Of a stretch of DNA of 64,000 bases, positions 34,010 to 44,515 are shown one piece after another (the first letter of the stretch is position 1; each line of letters begins with the position of its first letter). This DNA is from Microvelia longipes (lineage: Eukaryota > Arthropoda > Insecta > Hemiptera > Veliidae), in assembly GCA_018340805.1 (NCBI GenBank), contig JACMZG010001863.1, positions 53,871,906-53,935,905 on the forward strand. The letters run 5' to 3'. Made by a program: the position numbers and the translations under genes. The notes beneath the pieces were generated by a model, which saw only the letters and a program-made list of their open reading frames with translations, was not told where the DNA came from and searched no databases.

Positions 34010-34760
34010 CACCCTTTAACATAAATTAACGGAACTTGGGGTAATTTTTTGTGTGATTTTTTTTTAGTGGTGTTGTTAACTTGTGTCCGTTGTATTGGAC
34101 ACAAGTTAACAACACCCAAATTTCGGAAAAATAGATAAAATTAAATTGGAAGGTATACATTATTGGAAATTTTGGGTTCTAGGGATAATTACAAGGCATG
34201 TTGCCTCTTGCACATATTTGTCTAAAACTGCTATTTTGGGTAATAAATGGCAAAATGTAAAAATGTGACATTTTTACAATGTTGAAATTTAAATATTCAT
34301 ACATTAGAAAGAATTTTCAAAGAGTAAAAATACCATATTATTGGCTAATTAACAAATCATTTGTAACATTTTTAATTTAAACAAATCAGTTTTACAATGT
34401 TTTCCTAAATCTATGAGCAGTAGTGACTATAAATACCTCGAAAACAGGGTAAGGTAATAAAGTATTAGTGTTCTTGAGCCAAAATAAAGGCATTTTTACA
34501 ATTTTCTGATTATAATACTTAAGCTTCAATTTTATTTTTAAAATGCCCAATTTTAACACATTGGCCACTAATTAAAATAAAAATGCAGGCGGCAAAATGC
34601 ATTGTGTTCATTTCTATATAATCCAAAAAGGCCCAATAAATGTATACCTTCCAATACCTTCTGTTTTATCCGAAATTTGGTGTTGCATGGGACACAAAAT
34701 GTAAACTACACTACCAACAAATTTATTAAACACAGAAAAGTACCCCAAGTTTCATTATTA
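34010..34760. mobile_element. fold-back element
   Basis: The outer arms are inverted: cttggggtaattttttgtgt (about 34035) faces acacagaaaagtaccccaag (34731-34750). Also aaatttcggaaaaatagata ... ggaaggtatacatt (34120-34160) faces aatgtataccttccaa ... tatccgaaatttggtgttgc (34638-34690). Within the left arm a perfect 20-bp hairpin lies at 34069-34116. The interior is AT-rich and non-coding. Confidence 0.6.
34069..34116. repeat. perfect 20-bp-arm hairpin
   Basis: ggtgttgttaacttgtgtcc (34069-34088) and its exact complement (34097-34116) flank an 8-bp loop, gttgtatt. Confidence 0.9.
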
Positions 34761-34849
34761 TTGTCACATGTATTAAATTTTAAGATGGGGGGGGGGCTGT
34801 ATATATAGATGGTTCACTCTGCGTATTTATTTTTCAACTTACTTTTAGT

Positions 34850-35100
34850 TTGGGGATTATTTTCATGAGATTTATTCTTCTCCTTTGGTTTGCCGGTTAT
34901 TTTCATGAGATTTATTTCTTCTCCTTTGGTTTGCGGGTTATTTTCATGAGATTTATTTCTTCTCCTTTGGTTTGCGGGTTATTTTCATGAGATTTATTTC
35001 TTCTCCTTTGGTTTGCGGGTTATTTTCATGAGATTTATTTCTCTCCTTTGGTTTGCGGGTTATTTCATGAGATTTAGTTATTTTCATGAGATTATTTCTT
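34850..35100. repeat. 41-bp tandem array, about six copies
   Basis: The unit gcgggttattttcatgagat plus ttatttcttctcctttggtt plus t. The last unit is broken up. Confidence 0.92.
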
Positions 35101-35754
35101 TACGATAGTCAAAGAATAAAATGAAGCAAGTCTGTATATCCTAACGAGTGTAATATCATATAAGAATGTTTTGTTGAGACATATCATACATTTTCGAATC
35201 TTACATTTATTTCATTAATAATTCATTGATAATTTCTACTGTCTGTCACACAGAATTATGTTTTCTACTTTAAAAGCACTTAAACCCCAAAGTACTTTCT
35301 GTAACTCTGTGATATAAAATTTATTTCTCTTTGGCAGAGCTATATTTCATTTTAAGCTGGTTACATCTTTTCCTAGGAAAACTTGATAAACACAAAATAA
35401 ACTAAAAGTAACATTAAACTTAATCTTGGATTACAACTTGAGATATTTTCCCTTTTATTACTTCTAGGCCTATTTTTAAAGCTTCTCAGGCTGGCTTTTA
35501 AGTTTGTAATAAGTTAAACCTGTTCAAGTAAAGTAAAAATATTTTTATTTTCTACTGCACAATTTCATATTACTTGAATTCATGTAAGCCTTGCTTTAGA
35601 CTTTTCCCAGCAAAATAATCTAAAGATTATTAAAACTTTTTATAATTATAATTATAAAAATCACGCCCCCTCCTTCATAACTCCAATCTCATAATTTTTT
35701 TAAAAAATATTAATTTTCTTTTATTAAAATTCAATTCTTTCATTATATTACTTG
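35101..35754. other. no gene seen
   Basis: AT-rich, nothing recognised. Confidence 0.4.
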
Positions 35755-35756
35755 TA

Positions 35757-35895
35757 ATGGTGCTTGATATGATATTATATGATATTGTATGATTATATGA
35801 TATTCGATATGATATTATATAATTATATGATATGCGATATAATATTATATGATTATATGATATGATATTATATGATTATATGATATGATATTAGA
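35757..35895. repeat. AT-rich tandem repeat (tatgat/atatgatat)
   Basis: Variable-length units built from gatattatatgattatatga with occasional gcgatat. Microsatellite-like. Confidence 0.85.
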
Positions 35896-36045
35896 GATAT
35901 TTAGCATAACTATGGTAAATTATATGATGGAATGAGGAAAACCTCCAAATCCCCTACCTGTTTTTTTTTAATTAAAAATGTATTGAATTATGTTTTTCTT
36001 TAAGCTAAAAAAATGTTTACTCTTGTACTATAGTGTTAAAAGTGA

Positions 36046-36112
36046 GTAGCTCCTGTGAGGATCGAACTCTTAACCTTTAAGTAAGGCGCTGAAGACGCTG
36101 CTAACTTAGGTG
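36046..36112 (-). ncRNA. tRNA-like fragment
   Basis: The minus strand contains gttagcagcgtcttcagcgc (D-arm/A-box-like), then aaggttaagagttcgatcct (B box gttcgatcc in a T-arm) and cacaggagc. The 5' acceptor strand that would pair with aggagc is missing, so it is a pseudo-tRNA or SINE head rather than a gene. Confidence 0.4.
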
Positions 36113-36180
36113 AAGGTAAAATGCAAAGTGGGAATTAAGTAGTTGCCTTTGCAACCAAAGTTATTTTCTACCGCGTTACT

Positions 36181-36338
36181 TTTCTCCTTGTAGATTCATA
36201 CCGGGAGTTATGTGCCACATTTCTCCCTGTAGATTCATACCGGGAGTTATGTGTCACTTTCCTCCCTGCAGATTTATACCGGGAGTTATGTGTCATTTTT
36301 CTCCCTGTAGATTCATAGGAGGAGTTATGTGTAAATTT
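36181..36338. repeat. 39-bp tandem array, four copies
   Basis: The unit ttctccctgtagattcatac plus cgggagttatgtgtcactt. Because 39 is a multiple of 3, the array translates as a repeated 13-residue peptide in the + frame from 36210. I regard that frame as a by-product. Confidence 0.9.
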
Positions 36339-37479
36339 TCTTTCTCAACAAGAGTGTACTTTTTCTCTCTTCCAGGAAAAATCAAAGCCTTTATAATCTA
36401 AATAAAAAGTTTGTACTTAATGGCGATGTTTTTTCCATTAGTAGTAGTGCACTCACTGTTTTGCGAAATTTGAATACATCTGGAGTGGACAACTCATTCT
36501 AATGTAAGCAGACATCAAAATACTCAATCCTATCTATAGTAATGATTTAAGTACAGGGCTTGAAAATATAAGCACAGCGTTAATATTTAGAGAGGAAACA
36601 AACTAGAAAGCCATCACGTTTACTTTAGCGACTTGTGAATATTATCTAATTTTAACTAAACATGCTTATTCGCATAAACTGTTTTCTTTTCATTATTAAC
36701 TTATCTTTCCCTTAGCTCGGAAAACTCGAGGGAATTTATCCTTTTTCTTAAATCTGCTCTATTTTATTCTATATAAAGTAAAGCCATCTTTTTCTTTTTT
36801 AAGTCATTTTTATAGAAGTTGAAAATTAGGTTTTTTATCCGAGTAACGAGAAAATTCTGGGACGATTATGGGGCGTTTCGGTTAGGCTTTTTTGGGCCTA
36901 AGTTTTTTTCTATATAACTTTGTTTACCGTAGGTAAGTTAGTTTGTCGTGAAGATAACCTTGTTTTATTGAAATCTGATTTTACCTGGAGGAAAAGTTAC
37001 AAAGGATCACACGGTGCAACCTTGGGAAAGCCTGTATATTTTTCTTAAAATTAAAATGAAAGTTTTTATTATTTGATTCTGAAATGACGAGAAAAAGGTT
37101 AAATGAAAACGATGGACTAGATTCATAGAACTATATTATTTAAATTTAGTCAGAAAAATAATTACATATCATATAATTTCTTTTATCTACGGCTGCAAAA
37201 TTAGTCATTACTGAACTGTTTTTAAGCTGTAAAATACCATTTTACCAACACTGTCGACAAAATATTTAGAAACCGTTCGGGAAATTTGTTTGTCAATAAT
37301 CAACCTTCTAGGGTAATGGTACATTTAAATATAATGTTAAAAAATTTTAAACACCCTTGGAGAAAAAAATGACTTAAGGTTATTATGTTTCTGGTTATTG
37401 TTATTGAAATTCCATTTTTCTGCCTAGTAGCACAAGATACTATTAAAATGAGATTTGATTGTTTTCTTATTGCCGCAAT
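36339..37479. other. no gene seen
   Basis: AT-rich, without recognised repeats. Confidence 0.4.
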
Positions 37480-37900
37480 AATTATCTGTGTACCAAGTGA
37501 GTAAAGATTGCTTTTGCCAACTTAGAAAAGTGTAAGTTAGTTTTTAAAGCGAAAGCCGATGCAAAGCTGAGGGATTATGACAATTAATTTTTGGGGTGCA
37601 ATTTATTTTTTGAAATAGCATTATACTCCCGAGGTGCTTACAAAACTCTATCTCCAAACTTTGACTTAATTAAATTATTGTTATATTCTTTTTTTTACAC
37701 GTTACGTTCTATTTTGTTTTTATTGTTTTTTTAATCAGGTCTCCCCTAATAAATTTATTGATGCTGTCCCCATAAAAAAAAAAAACATTTTTTGAGCCAA
37801 TAAGAATATTGAAAAATATTTATGTCGTTTGAAAATATTTTTTAATATCAGGCACAAATATTTTGATGCCACTTAAAAAAAATGATAAATAAGATTTGAG
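37480..37900 (+). repeat. dispersed repeat family I, copy 2
   Basis: Aagtgagtaaagattgct, gcgaaagccgatgcaaagc, actcccgaggtgcttacaaa, tctccaaactttgacttaat and one tctcccctaataaatttatt plus gatgctgtcccc unit match 23040-23450 in order. Confidence 0.55.
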
Positions 37901-38121
37901 GACTTTAACCCCAATTATAAAAATGATATATTACTCTCTAAAAACTTAAGTTTAAAGACATTATATACCATTAAGAATACCAAAATTATATAGCGTATAA
38001 AAATAAAGTAATTATATTTGTCACAATTATGTCACATAATGTAATCGATTATGTGAATTTTTATTTTAATACAGTTTTCCGATCACCTGTAATGAGGGGA
38101 AATTATCAAATCACAACATAG

Positions 38122-38400
38122 AGATATATTACTAGAGGGGTAATTGGTTATATTTTGAAACATCGAAAAAATAACCTGACCACCTTCGACTATGAATATA
38201 ATCAAATGAACAGAACAAAGTTACAGTGAATTATTTAGTAGAACGCTGAAAATAAAAAACAAAACACAAACAATGTGCAGGAATCCGACAAAATTGATTT
38301 CTTATAAACTTATCTTACTCTTAGAAGAGGTTTCATTGAGGTTACACAGAGTCCCTGAGAGCCCTAATATAATGTTTCAGGACACTCAATTAGTTCAGGA
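38122..38400 (+). mobile_element. family E, left part
   Basis: The terminal repeat agatatattactagaggggt begins the copy. Ttttgaaacatcgaaaaaat, ccaccttcgactatg, caatgtgcaggaatccga, ttagaagaggtttcattgag and gttacacagagtccctgaga follow. It faces an inverted copy at 39214-39485, and the two could form a fold-back of about 1.36 kb. Confidence 0.7.
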
Positions 38401-39213
38401 CTGAAATTAGTTCTCTGTGTTAAGTATTCATGTATGTATGTCCACTTTTATTTTGAACCCAAAACAGATCAAAGGGTTAATGCGACTCCAACAAAACTTT
38501 GTTAAAAATAAATCCTTCGATTGATAATCTAATAAGATTTAAAAGGTAATCCTGAATTTATAAAAAATCGGCCATTAACAAAGTCAAAAAATTATGGGGA
38601 ATATAGTTTGTCCAAAACATGGTCCATATTATTTTTCGTGAGTTGCTTTTATACGTTAGGCTTAAATAAGGAAATGTAAAAAAAATATTATAAATAAGTT
38701 ACATACAAACAAACTTATTATATATAACTAATGAACAAACTGTAATATTCAAAGTAAATCAGGACTTTATTTTTATTTTTAAGTGAACTTAAAATATGAA
38801 AAGCTTTTAAATACGCTTAGGAACTAGGTAAATTTTTTTAAAATAAAATGCTTAGGAAAAAGTTGGACTGCTCTTTTAGACACCAACTGTAAAGTATTTA
38901 AGTCAACAAAGAAAAATAAAAGTATTTAAACTTTAGCAAGAAAAATATTTAATAAATAAGGGTCGGGTCAACAATCAACAGTTTTAGAAAGAAGCCCTTT
39001 AATGTCTGGAAATTTTGAAGTGTTTCAAAGTTTTCTTTTATGGTGGAATGATGATTAAAAAGTCTTATAGGGCTTTTTAAAGTTTTTTTATTTGAGTAAA
39101 GGAGTCCTTAAATATAGAATGACTTAGCATTTTTTTTAAATTTCTGCAATAGACTAGAAAGTTCTCTATATTTTTTTAAGATTTCCATGATATCTAATTG
39201 TTTTTGTTCATTA
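38401..39213. other. AT-rich spacer between the two family E copies
   Basis: No frame or repeat recognised. Confidence 0.4.
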
Positions 39214-39485
39214 AGATATATTACTAGATGGGGCATAGCCTATCTCAATACATTATGATGCTTGAAACTTTTCTTCTTCAAAAACTCAAGAGCTCCGTTT
39301 AACCTCATTGCAACCTCCTGCAAGAGTAAGTCGAGTTTATAAGAAACCAATGTCATCTACTTTCCAGACAGATTTGCGTTTTGTTTTGTATTTTAAACTT
39401 TCTGATATAATTACTTTACTTTCGTTCTGTTTATTTAATTATATTAATAATCAAGGGAGTTCAAGTTAATTTTTTGATATTTCAA
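39214..39485 (-). mobile_element. family E, inverted copy
   Basis: The + strand begins agatatattactagatggg. Ctcaatacattatgatgctt, aacctcctgcaagagtaagt and ccagacagatttgcgttttg are the complements of blocks seen at 38122-38400 and 20800-21118. Confidence 0.7.
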
Positions 39486-39499
39486 AATTATCATCAAAT

Positions 39500-39740
39500 C
39501 AATTATGATCGTAAAAGTTAAGCAGCATCAAGCGTGGTCAGTGCTTGAATAGGTGACCGCTGGGAATCAAATGGTTGTATTTACTATCTGGGGAGGAACG
39601 AAGCGAGTCCGAAAAGGTGTTAAATTTAACGACTTGTATATTCTGAGGACGAGCGAAGCGAGTCCGAAGCATTGAGAACGAGCAAAGCGAATCCTATGTG
39701 ATGAGAAAAGTTATGAGGTACCTCTTACCCGACTTTTTTG
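39500..39740 (+). mobile_element. 5S-like family F, best + strand core
   Basis: The core 39506-39565 reads gatcgtaaaagttaagcagc, atcaagcgtggtcagtgctt, gaataggtgaccgctgggaa. This matches box A, the intermediate element and box C of 5S rRNA closely. Downstream the gagcgaagcgagtccgaa motif occurs at about 39597, 39650 and 39688 (variant gagcaaagcgaatcc). The terminus is tgatgagaaaagttatgagg, tacctcttacccgac. Whether the core acts as a pol III promoter is inference. Confidence 0.75.
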
Positions 39741-39849
39741 ATATTTCTGCTAACAAATATTTTATAAAAAATTGAGTTCTTCCCTGGTATCAAAGTGTAT
39801 AAATTTTAGGGGTTTTTCAGAGAGTGGAATTCAGGAGAAGATATAAACG

Positions 39850-40075
39850 CTAAAATGACCCTACGGGCTTAAGTGGAAAATACAGTAAATACAGGCTTAA
39901 GTGTAAAATGAAATAAATACGGGCTTAAGTGCAAAATATAATAAATACGGGCTTAAGTGCAAAATAGAATAAATACGGGCTTAAGTGTAAAATAAAATAA
40001 ATACGGACTTAAATGTAAAATAAAACAAGTAGAGGCTTAAGAGAAATAAAATAAATACGGGCTTTAGTGGAGTAA
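39850..40075. repeat. 28-bp tandem array, about eight copies
   Basis: The unit aaataaatacgggcttaagt plus gtaaaata, with small length changes. Confidence 0.9.
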
Positions 40076-40770
40076 AAATTGGGTTCTTTAGTTGTATAGG
40101 ATTATTTTAATTTTAGTTTCTAGTTATAGTCACGGTGTAGTTTCTTTAGTTTCAAATGATTTACACTCATTTGTAAGGATATATGCATAGTTGAATTGTC
40201 AGTCAACAGTGAGAAAATACTTCAATTCTTGCGTCAAAGCATCTATCTCTCCGCACTGCTGATAAAGTTTAATTGGTAGATGAAAATTGTACTGACATCA
40301 AATGTTTATAAGTGCCAGACCTAAAATTTAAGTCATATCTAGGACACCCTGTTTAATTAAATTATGAAAACCTTGGTGATGCTCTAGAACCTGTGGGACA
40401 AGAGGTAGGGGGGGGGGGGAGTACTTGATGAAAAAACAGTCTTACATTTTGGCAAGTAAACTAATTGAAATTCCATTAACGAGTCCCTTCTCAAGGGTGG
40501 AATATAAATATATACAGGAAAGCCCCTCCCCCCTCTCCTTTTAGGTGAAGGCATATTAAAACACCCCTCCTGTCCGTAGCATCAAAAAATCTACTCGGTA
40601 CATCTTCATTTTAAATAAACCCATAGAAAATTAAATTCATACATATGTAGATTTTGTTACATAAAATATTTAAAGTTTATAAATTAAATATTGACTTCAA
40701 AGCATCTTGGCATTACAACCGCAGCTATATTTTGGTTTATGTACTCGAGGGAAAAAAAAAAGATTTAATT
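40076..40770. other. no gene; G run at 40408
   Basis: A 12-bp G run lies at 40408-40419 and a C-rich cccctcccccctctcc stretch near 40525. Nothing else. Confidence 0.45.
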
Positions 40771-40771
40771 T

Positions 40772-40898
40772 ATGCGTGGGAAACCACGCATTAATATTGT
40801 TCACCACTGGTGAAAACCAGTGGTGAAAAGAGAATGATATGAAAATTATCTTTTAAGAAGAACTGTCAATTTTCATTACTTATGAAAGTTGACAGTTA
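40772..40898. repeat. three consecutive perfect or near-perfect hairpins
   Basis: atgcgtgg-gaaa-ccacgcat (40772-40791), ttcaccactggt-gaaa-accagtggtgaa (40800-40827), and aactgtcaattttcat/atgaaagttgacagtt (about 40861-40897). The first two have gaaa tetraloops. The context is non-coding. Confidence 0.8.
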
Positions 40899-40959
40899 GC
40901 TTCATTAAAAAGACTGTGCAGTTCACAGTAAAATCGAAATTTGAATAAAAGGCAATGAG

Positions 40960-41200
40960 GGTTGGCTCTTGTCTATGATTGAATACAGACTTCAGGTAAA
41001 AAAGCATGAAGCTATGAAATCAAAATCACATCTAGAAAAGCCCCATCCTCCTTCTCTCTGGTCATCAACTAGAGAGAAGGAGATACAAGAACGCAGTACG
41101 AACACAGGTCTTACATCCCTGAAGATGTCTCACACAGTACAAGTGGAACGTCGGATTCTTCATCTAATTTGACGCGGTTACCACCGGAAGACTTAAATCC
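40960..41200 (+). mobile_element. possible Penelope-like 3' end with degenerate hammerhead
   Basis: At about 41118, ctgaaga is followed 20 bp later by ggaacgtcgg. This resembles the ctgaNga ... gaaacgtc frame of hammerheads, with a poor stem II. The preceding 67-codon frame has no identifiable domain. Downstream, tttgacgcggttaccacc (about 41168) is related to the 40-bp tandem unit at 42300-42605. Confidence 0.3.
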
Positions 41201-41850
41201 TCATAAATATGTGTAAATATTTATTCATTGGTGAGGCATCTTCTGACAGACGGATTTATGTTCATTTAATCGTAAATTAACAGTTCTCTTATTTCCGCCA
41301 ATACAATACCTCCCTTAAAAATATAATCTTTAAAAGCTGCTTTCTATTGTTCTTAATTTTTTACCTTCAATAAAGGCCATTTAACTTTTCTCTGACTAGG
41401 AAAAAAGTAAAACTATGAATCTTTTGAAAAAATGTCTCGTTACACGACTTGACTTCAATTTTAATAGAAATCGCAACAACGAAAACTCTCGTTGAAAAGT
41501 TTCCGAGCAATGCTTGTTGTATAACACTCAACTCGTCCAATTTTCTTTCTTTTCCTTCGCCTCAAGGTGTTTTTTAACCTTTCTTTTATGTAAGACTATA
41601 AAAATCAAAGTTTGAATACATTTTTTCTGTTTTTTTTTTTTGTCATAATTTTTGTATTCGCTTCATAAAGAGTTAAAAAGAATGAAACAAGAGAAAAATA
41701 TTTAAAGTAAAAAGAAAAGAAAACTTGAGAAATAATGCTTCTTTGCTGAGACTTTTATTTTAGAGGGAAAACTACAAAATACACTTTGTTTAAAATTCAA
41801 GAATTTGTTCTTACATATACAGACAGAGATAGTATCTTGCAATGGCTCAG
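41201..41850. other. no gene seen
   Basis: AT-rich, with a T run near 41630. Confidence 0.4.
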
Positions 41851-41852
41851 AA

Positions 41853-41980
41853 ACCATTTAGTTTGCTATAGCAAACTAAATGGTGCCTGCACCATTTAGG
41901 CCAAAGTTTACAAAGTTTACTTGCAACCTAATATACATGTACCACTATTATACATATATACATGTCTATTAGGTTGCTGC
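41853..41980. repeat. 32-bp perfect palindrome and a second hairpin
   Basis: accatttagtttgcta and its complement at 41853-41884 form a gapless palindrome. At 41926-41978, gcaacctaatatacatgta and tacatgtctattaggttgc form a second, imperfect hairpin. Confidence 0.8.
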
Positions 41981-42044
41981 CAAAACTATACAGTATTTTA
42001 ATTTATTTGTGAATTCTTAACATTTTTGCTGAGTCATTATTCTA

Positions 42045-42215
42045 GGTTAATGACGTAAATATGAGGAGGCCGAAGGGCTTCCCATGGCCGCTTCGCAGCC
42101 AAATGTTGTTGTAGTTTATCAATTCGTCATATAACTGATTTATATAAGTGGCATACTGCCACGATATAAACGAGTATTTGTTTACATTCTGTTATTCAAT
42201 GATAATGTTTTGTTT
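42045..42215 (-). repeat. dispersed repeat family K, copy 1
   Basis: Cccatggccgcttcgcagcc, gtagtttatcaattcgtcat and gtggcatactgccacgatat are the complements of blocks at 48580-48680. The family is unnamed and non-coding. Confidence 0.6.
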
Positions 42216-42299
42216 GCCATATTTATCAACCAATAAAACCAGATCTACGATGACACTTCGTATGTTTGAGAAGCATACATAGGAGTATATGTTTCTAAT

Positions 42300-42605
42300 A
42301 ATACGGTCACCAGAAAACGACTGATTTATCGTCTTGATTGACGCGGTCATCACCAAACGTCTAATTTCTCGTCTTCATTGACGCGGTTACCACTAAACGT
42401 CTGATTTATCGTCTTCATTGACGCGGTCACCGCCAAACGACTGATTTATCATCTTCATTGACGCGGTCACCGCCAAACGACTGATTTATCATCTTCATTG
42501 ACGTGGTCACCACTAAACGTCTGACTTATCGTCTTCATTGACGCTGTCACCACTAAACGTCTGACATCTTCTTTATTGACGCGGTCACCAACAAACGACT
42601 AAATC
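42300..42605. repeat. 40-bp tandem array, about eight copies
   Basis: The unit cgtctgatttatcgtcttca plus ttgacgcggtcaccactaaa. The unit resembles 41145-41185 (aacgtcggattcttcatct, tttgacgcggttaccacc), the end of the possible Penelope-like tail. The array may therefore have expanded from it. Confidence 0.9.
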
Positions 42606-43704
42606 TTCATGAGAATAATTACGGAAGCCCACGCAGTTTAACGGTGAAGAATTATATACATTTTCAAACTTTTTGGGGCTTCATAAATTATTATTAATTT
42701 TTAATTTATTATTTTCGATGATAAGCTTATTTCCGATAAGTTCAATGCTTTTAATTTCACGGAAGTGTAAAACGCTAAGATTGTTTTTAAATATACTTGA
42801 ACAATACCGACATCAATTTTTTACAGAAAAAGAAAAGTTTTCAAAAAAATTGCTGAATAAAAAACTTTTTATGTTAAAGTTATGTTTTTCAGTCTAAGTA
42901 CATTTTTTCAAAGTGTTATGCTGTGAATGATTAATGTATAAATTCATGTATAAAGAAATGTATTGTTTTTTCCTTTAGAAACTAAGAAATATTATATATT
43001 TTTTAAATTTGTCAGACTTATTCAGACTTATTTTTTCGAAACTTTCACTTAATTTATTAATTATACTTGGACTGACTAATTAATTTGCTTACTTACAACT
43101 TATTACTCTTTGGATTTGATTAAATGGATTAATATTATGTTTATAATGCTTGAATAAATCAAGTTTCTATGATAAAGCAAGCTGCCAATAATGGAACGAG
43201 TAATTTCAGACAGTAAGCGTAAAAATGATAGTAGAAGACAAGAACAGTTAACTAATTATTTATTGAATACATTTTTTTTGACACTTGTTGTATTGAATAA
43301 TACAACAATTATTGTTACAAGTATTAGGGTTAGCATAGTTTCGTTGACTTGAGAGGCCGGTAAGAGAAACAAACCAGTGATTGCCTCTGACAGGTGTTGA
43401 TAGATTTAGAATTACATCTATATATACTAAGATTATTTTAATAAAAAAGAGAAAGAAAAAGATAAAGAAAAAACTAAATAATTAAATAAAAAATAATAAT
43501 AATAAAACAAATAAATAAAAAAATAAAGAATAAAGATATATAAATAAAAATAAAAGAAATAAATATAATTGAATACATAATCGTGCAAATCTATTCATAT
43601 AGATAGATAAAGAATTTTGATGGTTAGATATATGATTAAAGCACCTTTGAGGCCTGATTGTACACAGAAACATTACAAAATCATTACAAACATCTTTAAT
43701 AAAC
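42606..43704. other. no gene seen
   Basis: AT-rich, with an A-rich tract at 43435-43570. The short frames are low-complexity. Confidence 0.45.
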
Positions 43705-43818
43705 TTTTATTTTTACTTTTCCTATTTATACCGTTGGTATATAGGAACAGTATTGTGTTTGCGAAATATCAGAAACCAGGATGTCATATGAATTATCAGT
43801 TTCAAGTGTCTTAAAGGC
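43705..43818 (+). mobile_element. family J, 5' part
   Basis: Ttttacttttcctatttata, ccgttggtatataggaacag, tattgtgtttgcgaaatatc, cagaaaccaggatgtc. It is interrupted at gtgtcttaaaggc by the 43819 element and resumes at 44268. Confidence 0.7.
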
Positions 43819-44267
43819 ATATATCATTTGATACTACCGAGTTTTGCAAAACATGAATAGTTGACACAATATAATTGTACTTACCAGAGACGAGCGGTGC
43901 TCTCTTACCGCCATCATGCATGGCAAGCAAAACATATATCATATTATATTGAGTCAACTATTCATGTTTTGCAAAACTCGGTAGTATCAAATGATATATG
44001 TTATGCTTGCCATGCACGATGGCGGTAAGAGAGCACCGCTCGTCTCTGGTAAGTACTTCACATTATATTCTTCGGAATTAATTGAAGGTCAGAGTGAGTT
44101 TCAGGCTCTGTCGTTGCCCTGATGAGTTAGACGTAACGAAACAGAGTGGGACATGACATTATGTCGAGCCATTAATGATAACGAATGTCGAATGATGGAA
44201 CAGTTCCCAGATGTAGCATTGCATTTTGCTTGTTACATTTCCTAGGTGTCTCTCATACAATTATATT
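43819..44267 (+). mobile_element. 449-bp hammerhead-bearing element (family G), 13-bp target duplication
   Basis: Inserted in family J and flanked by gtgtcttaaaggc on both sides (43806-43818 and 44268-44280). Four segments lie in the order A (43819-43877), B (43878-43938), A' (43945-44004), B' (43998-44057). A' is the reverse complement of A, and B' that of B. The inverted repeats are therefore interleaved rather than nested. The rest (44058-44267) holds a hammerhead fold. It has no ORF. Variable-length target duplications of this size are typical of retroelements. A 60-bp relative sits at 52395-52450. Confidence 0.75.
44110..44157 (+). ncRNA. hammerhead ribozyme fold with G at the cleavage site
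   Basis: The core ctgatga is at 44119-44125. Stem II is gtta/taac with loop gacg. Gaaa is at 44138-44141. Stem III is ac/gt with loop aga. Stem I has cc/gg next to the core, a 2x2 internal loop, then gtcgt (44110-44114) pairing with atgac (44153-44157). Every core position fits the consensus except 17, which is G (44148) where A, C or U is needed. Cleavage should be abolished or very poor. Confidence 0.7.
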
Positions 44268-44515
44268 GTGTCTTAAAGGCCTTCAAAGTGGTTTTTCCTA
44301 AATTGTCTGCTCCAAAGTGATTTTTCCAAAATTGTCTGTATGTATGTGTGTGTGTGTGTGTTATCATCGTAGCTCCCTGTGTATTTATGCTAAAGAGTTG
44401 AAACTTGCTACAAAATCCATCTATAGGTGCAGTTGTGCTATCCGGAAAATAATTTTTATGACGCCTTTAACCCGCAATCAGTACTGTTCAAATTTCTAAA
44501 AATCATAAAACTGAA
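44268..44515 (+). mobile_element. family J, 3' part
   Basis: It resumes after the family G insertion: ggccttcaaagtggtttttc, gtctgtatgtatgtgtgtgt, ttatcatcgtagctccctgt, gtatttatgctaaagagttg, gcagttgtgctatccg. A short tandem duplication (caaagtg(g/a)tttttcc) lies at the start. Confidence 0.7.

Noticed and set aside
36046..36112. A functional tRNA gene
   Set aside because: The 5' acceptor strand and a normal anticodon arm are missing.
36210..36401. A frame with repeated CHFxPCRFIPGVM-like peptide
   Set aside because: Produced by a 39-bp tandem repeat whose length is divisible by three. No other support.
39506..39565. A true 5S rRNA gene
   Set aside because: Only the internal-promoter half matches. 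The 5' part and the closing stem are absent, and the segment sits in a dispersed repeat.
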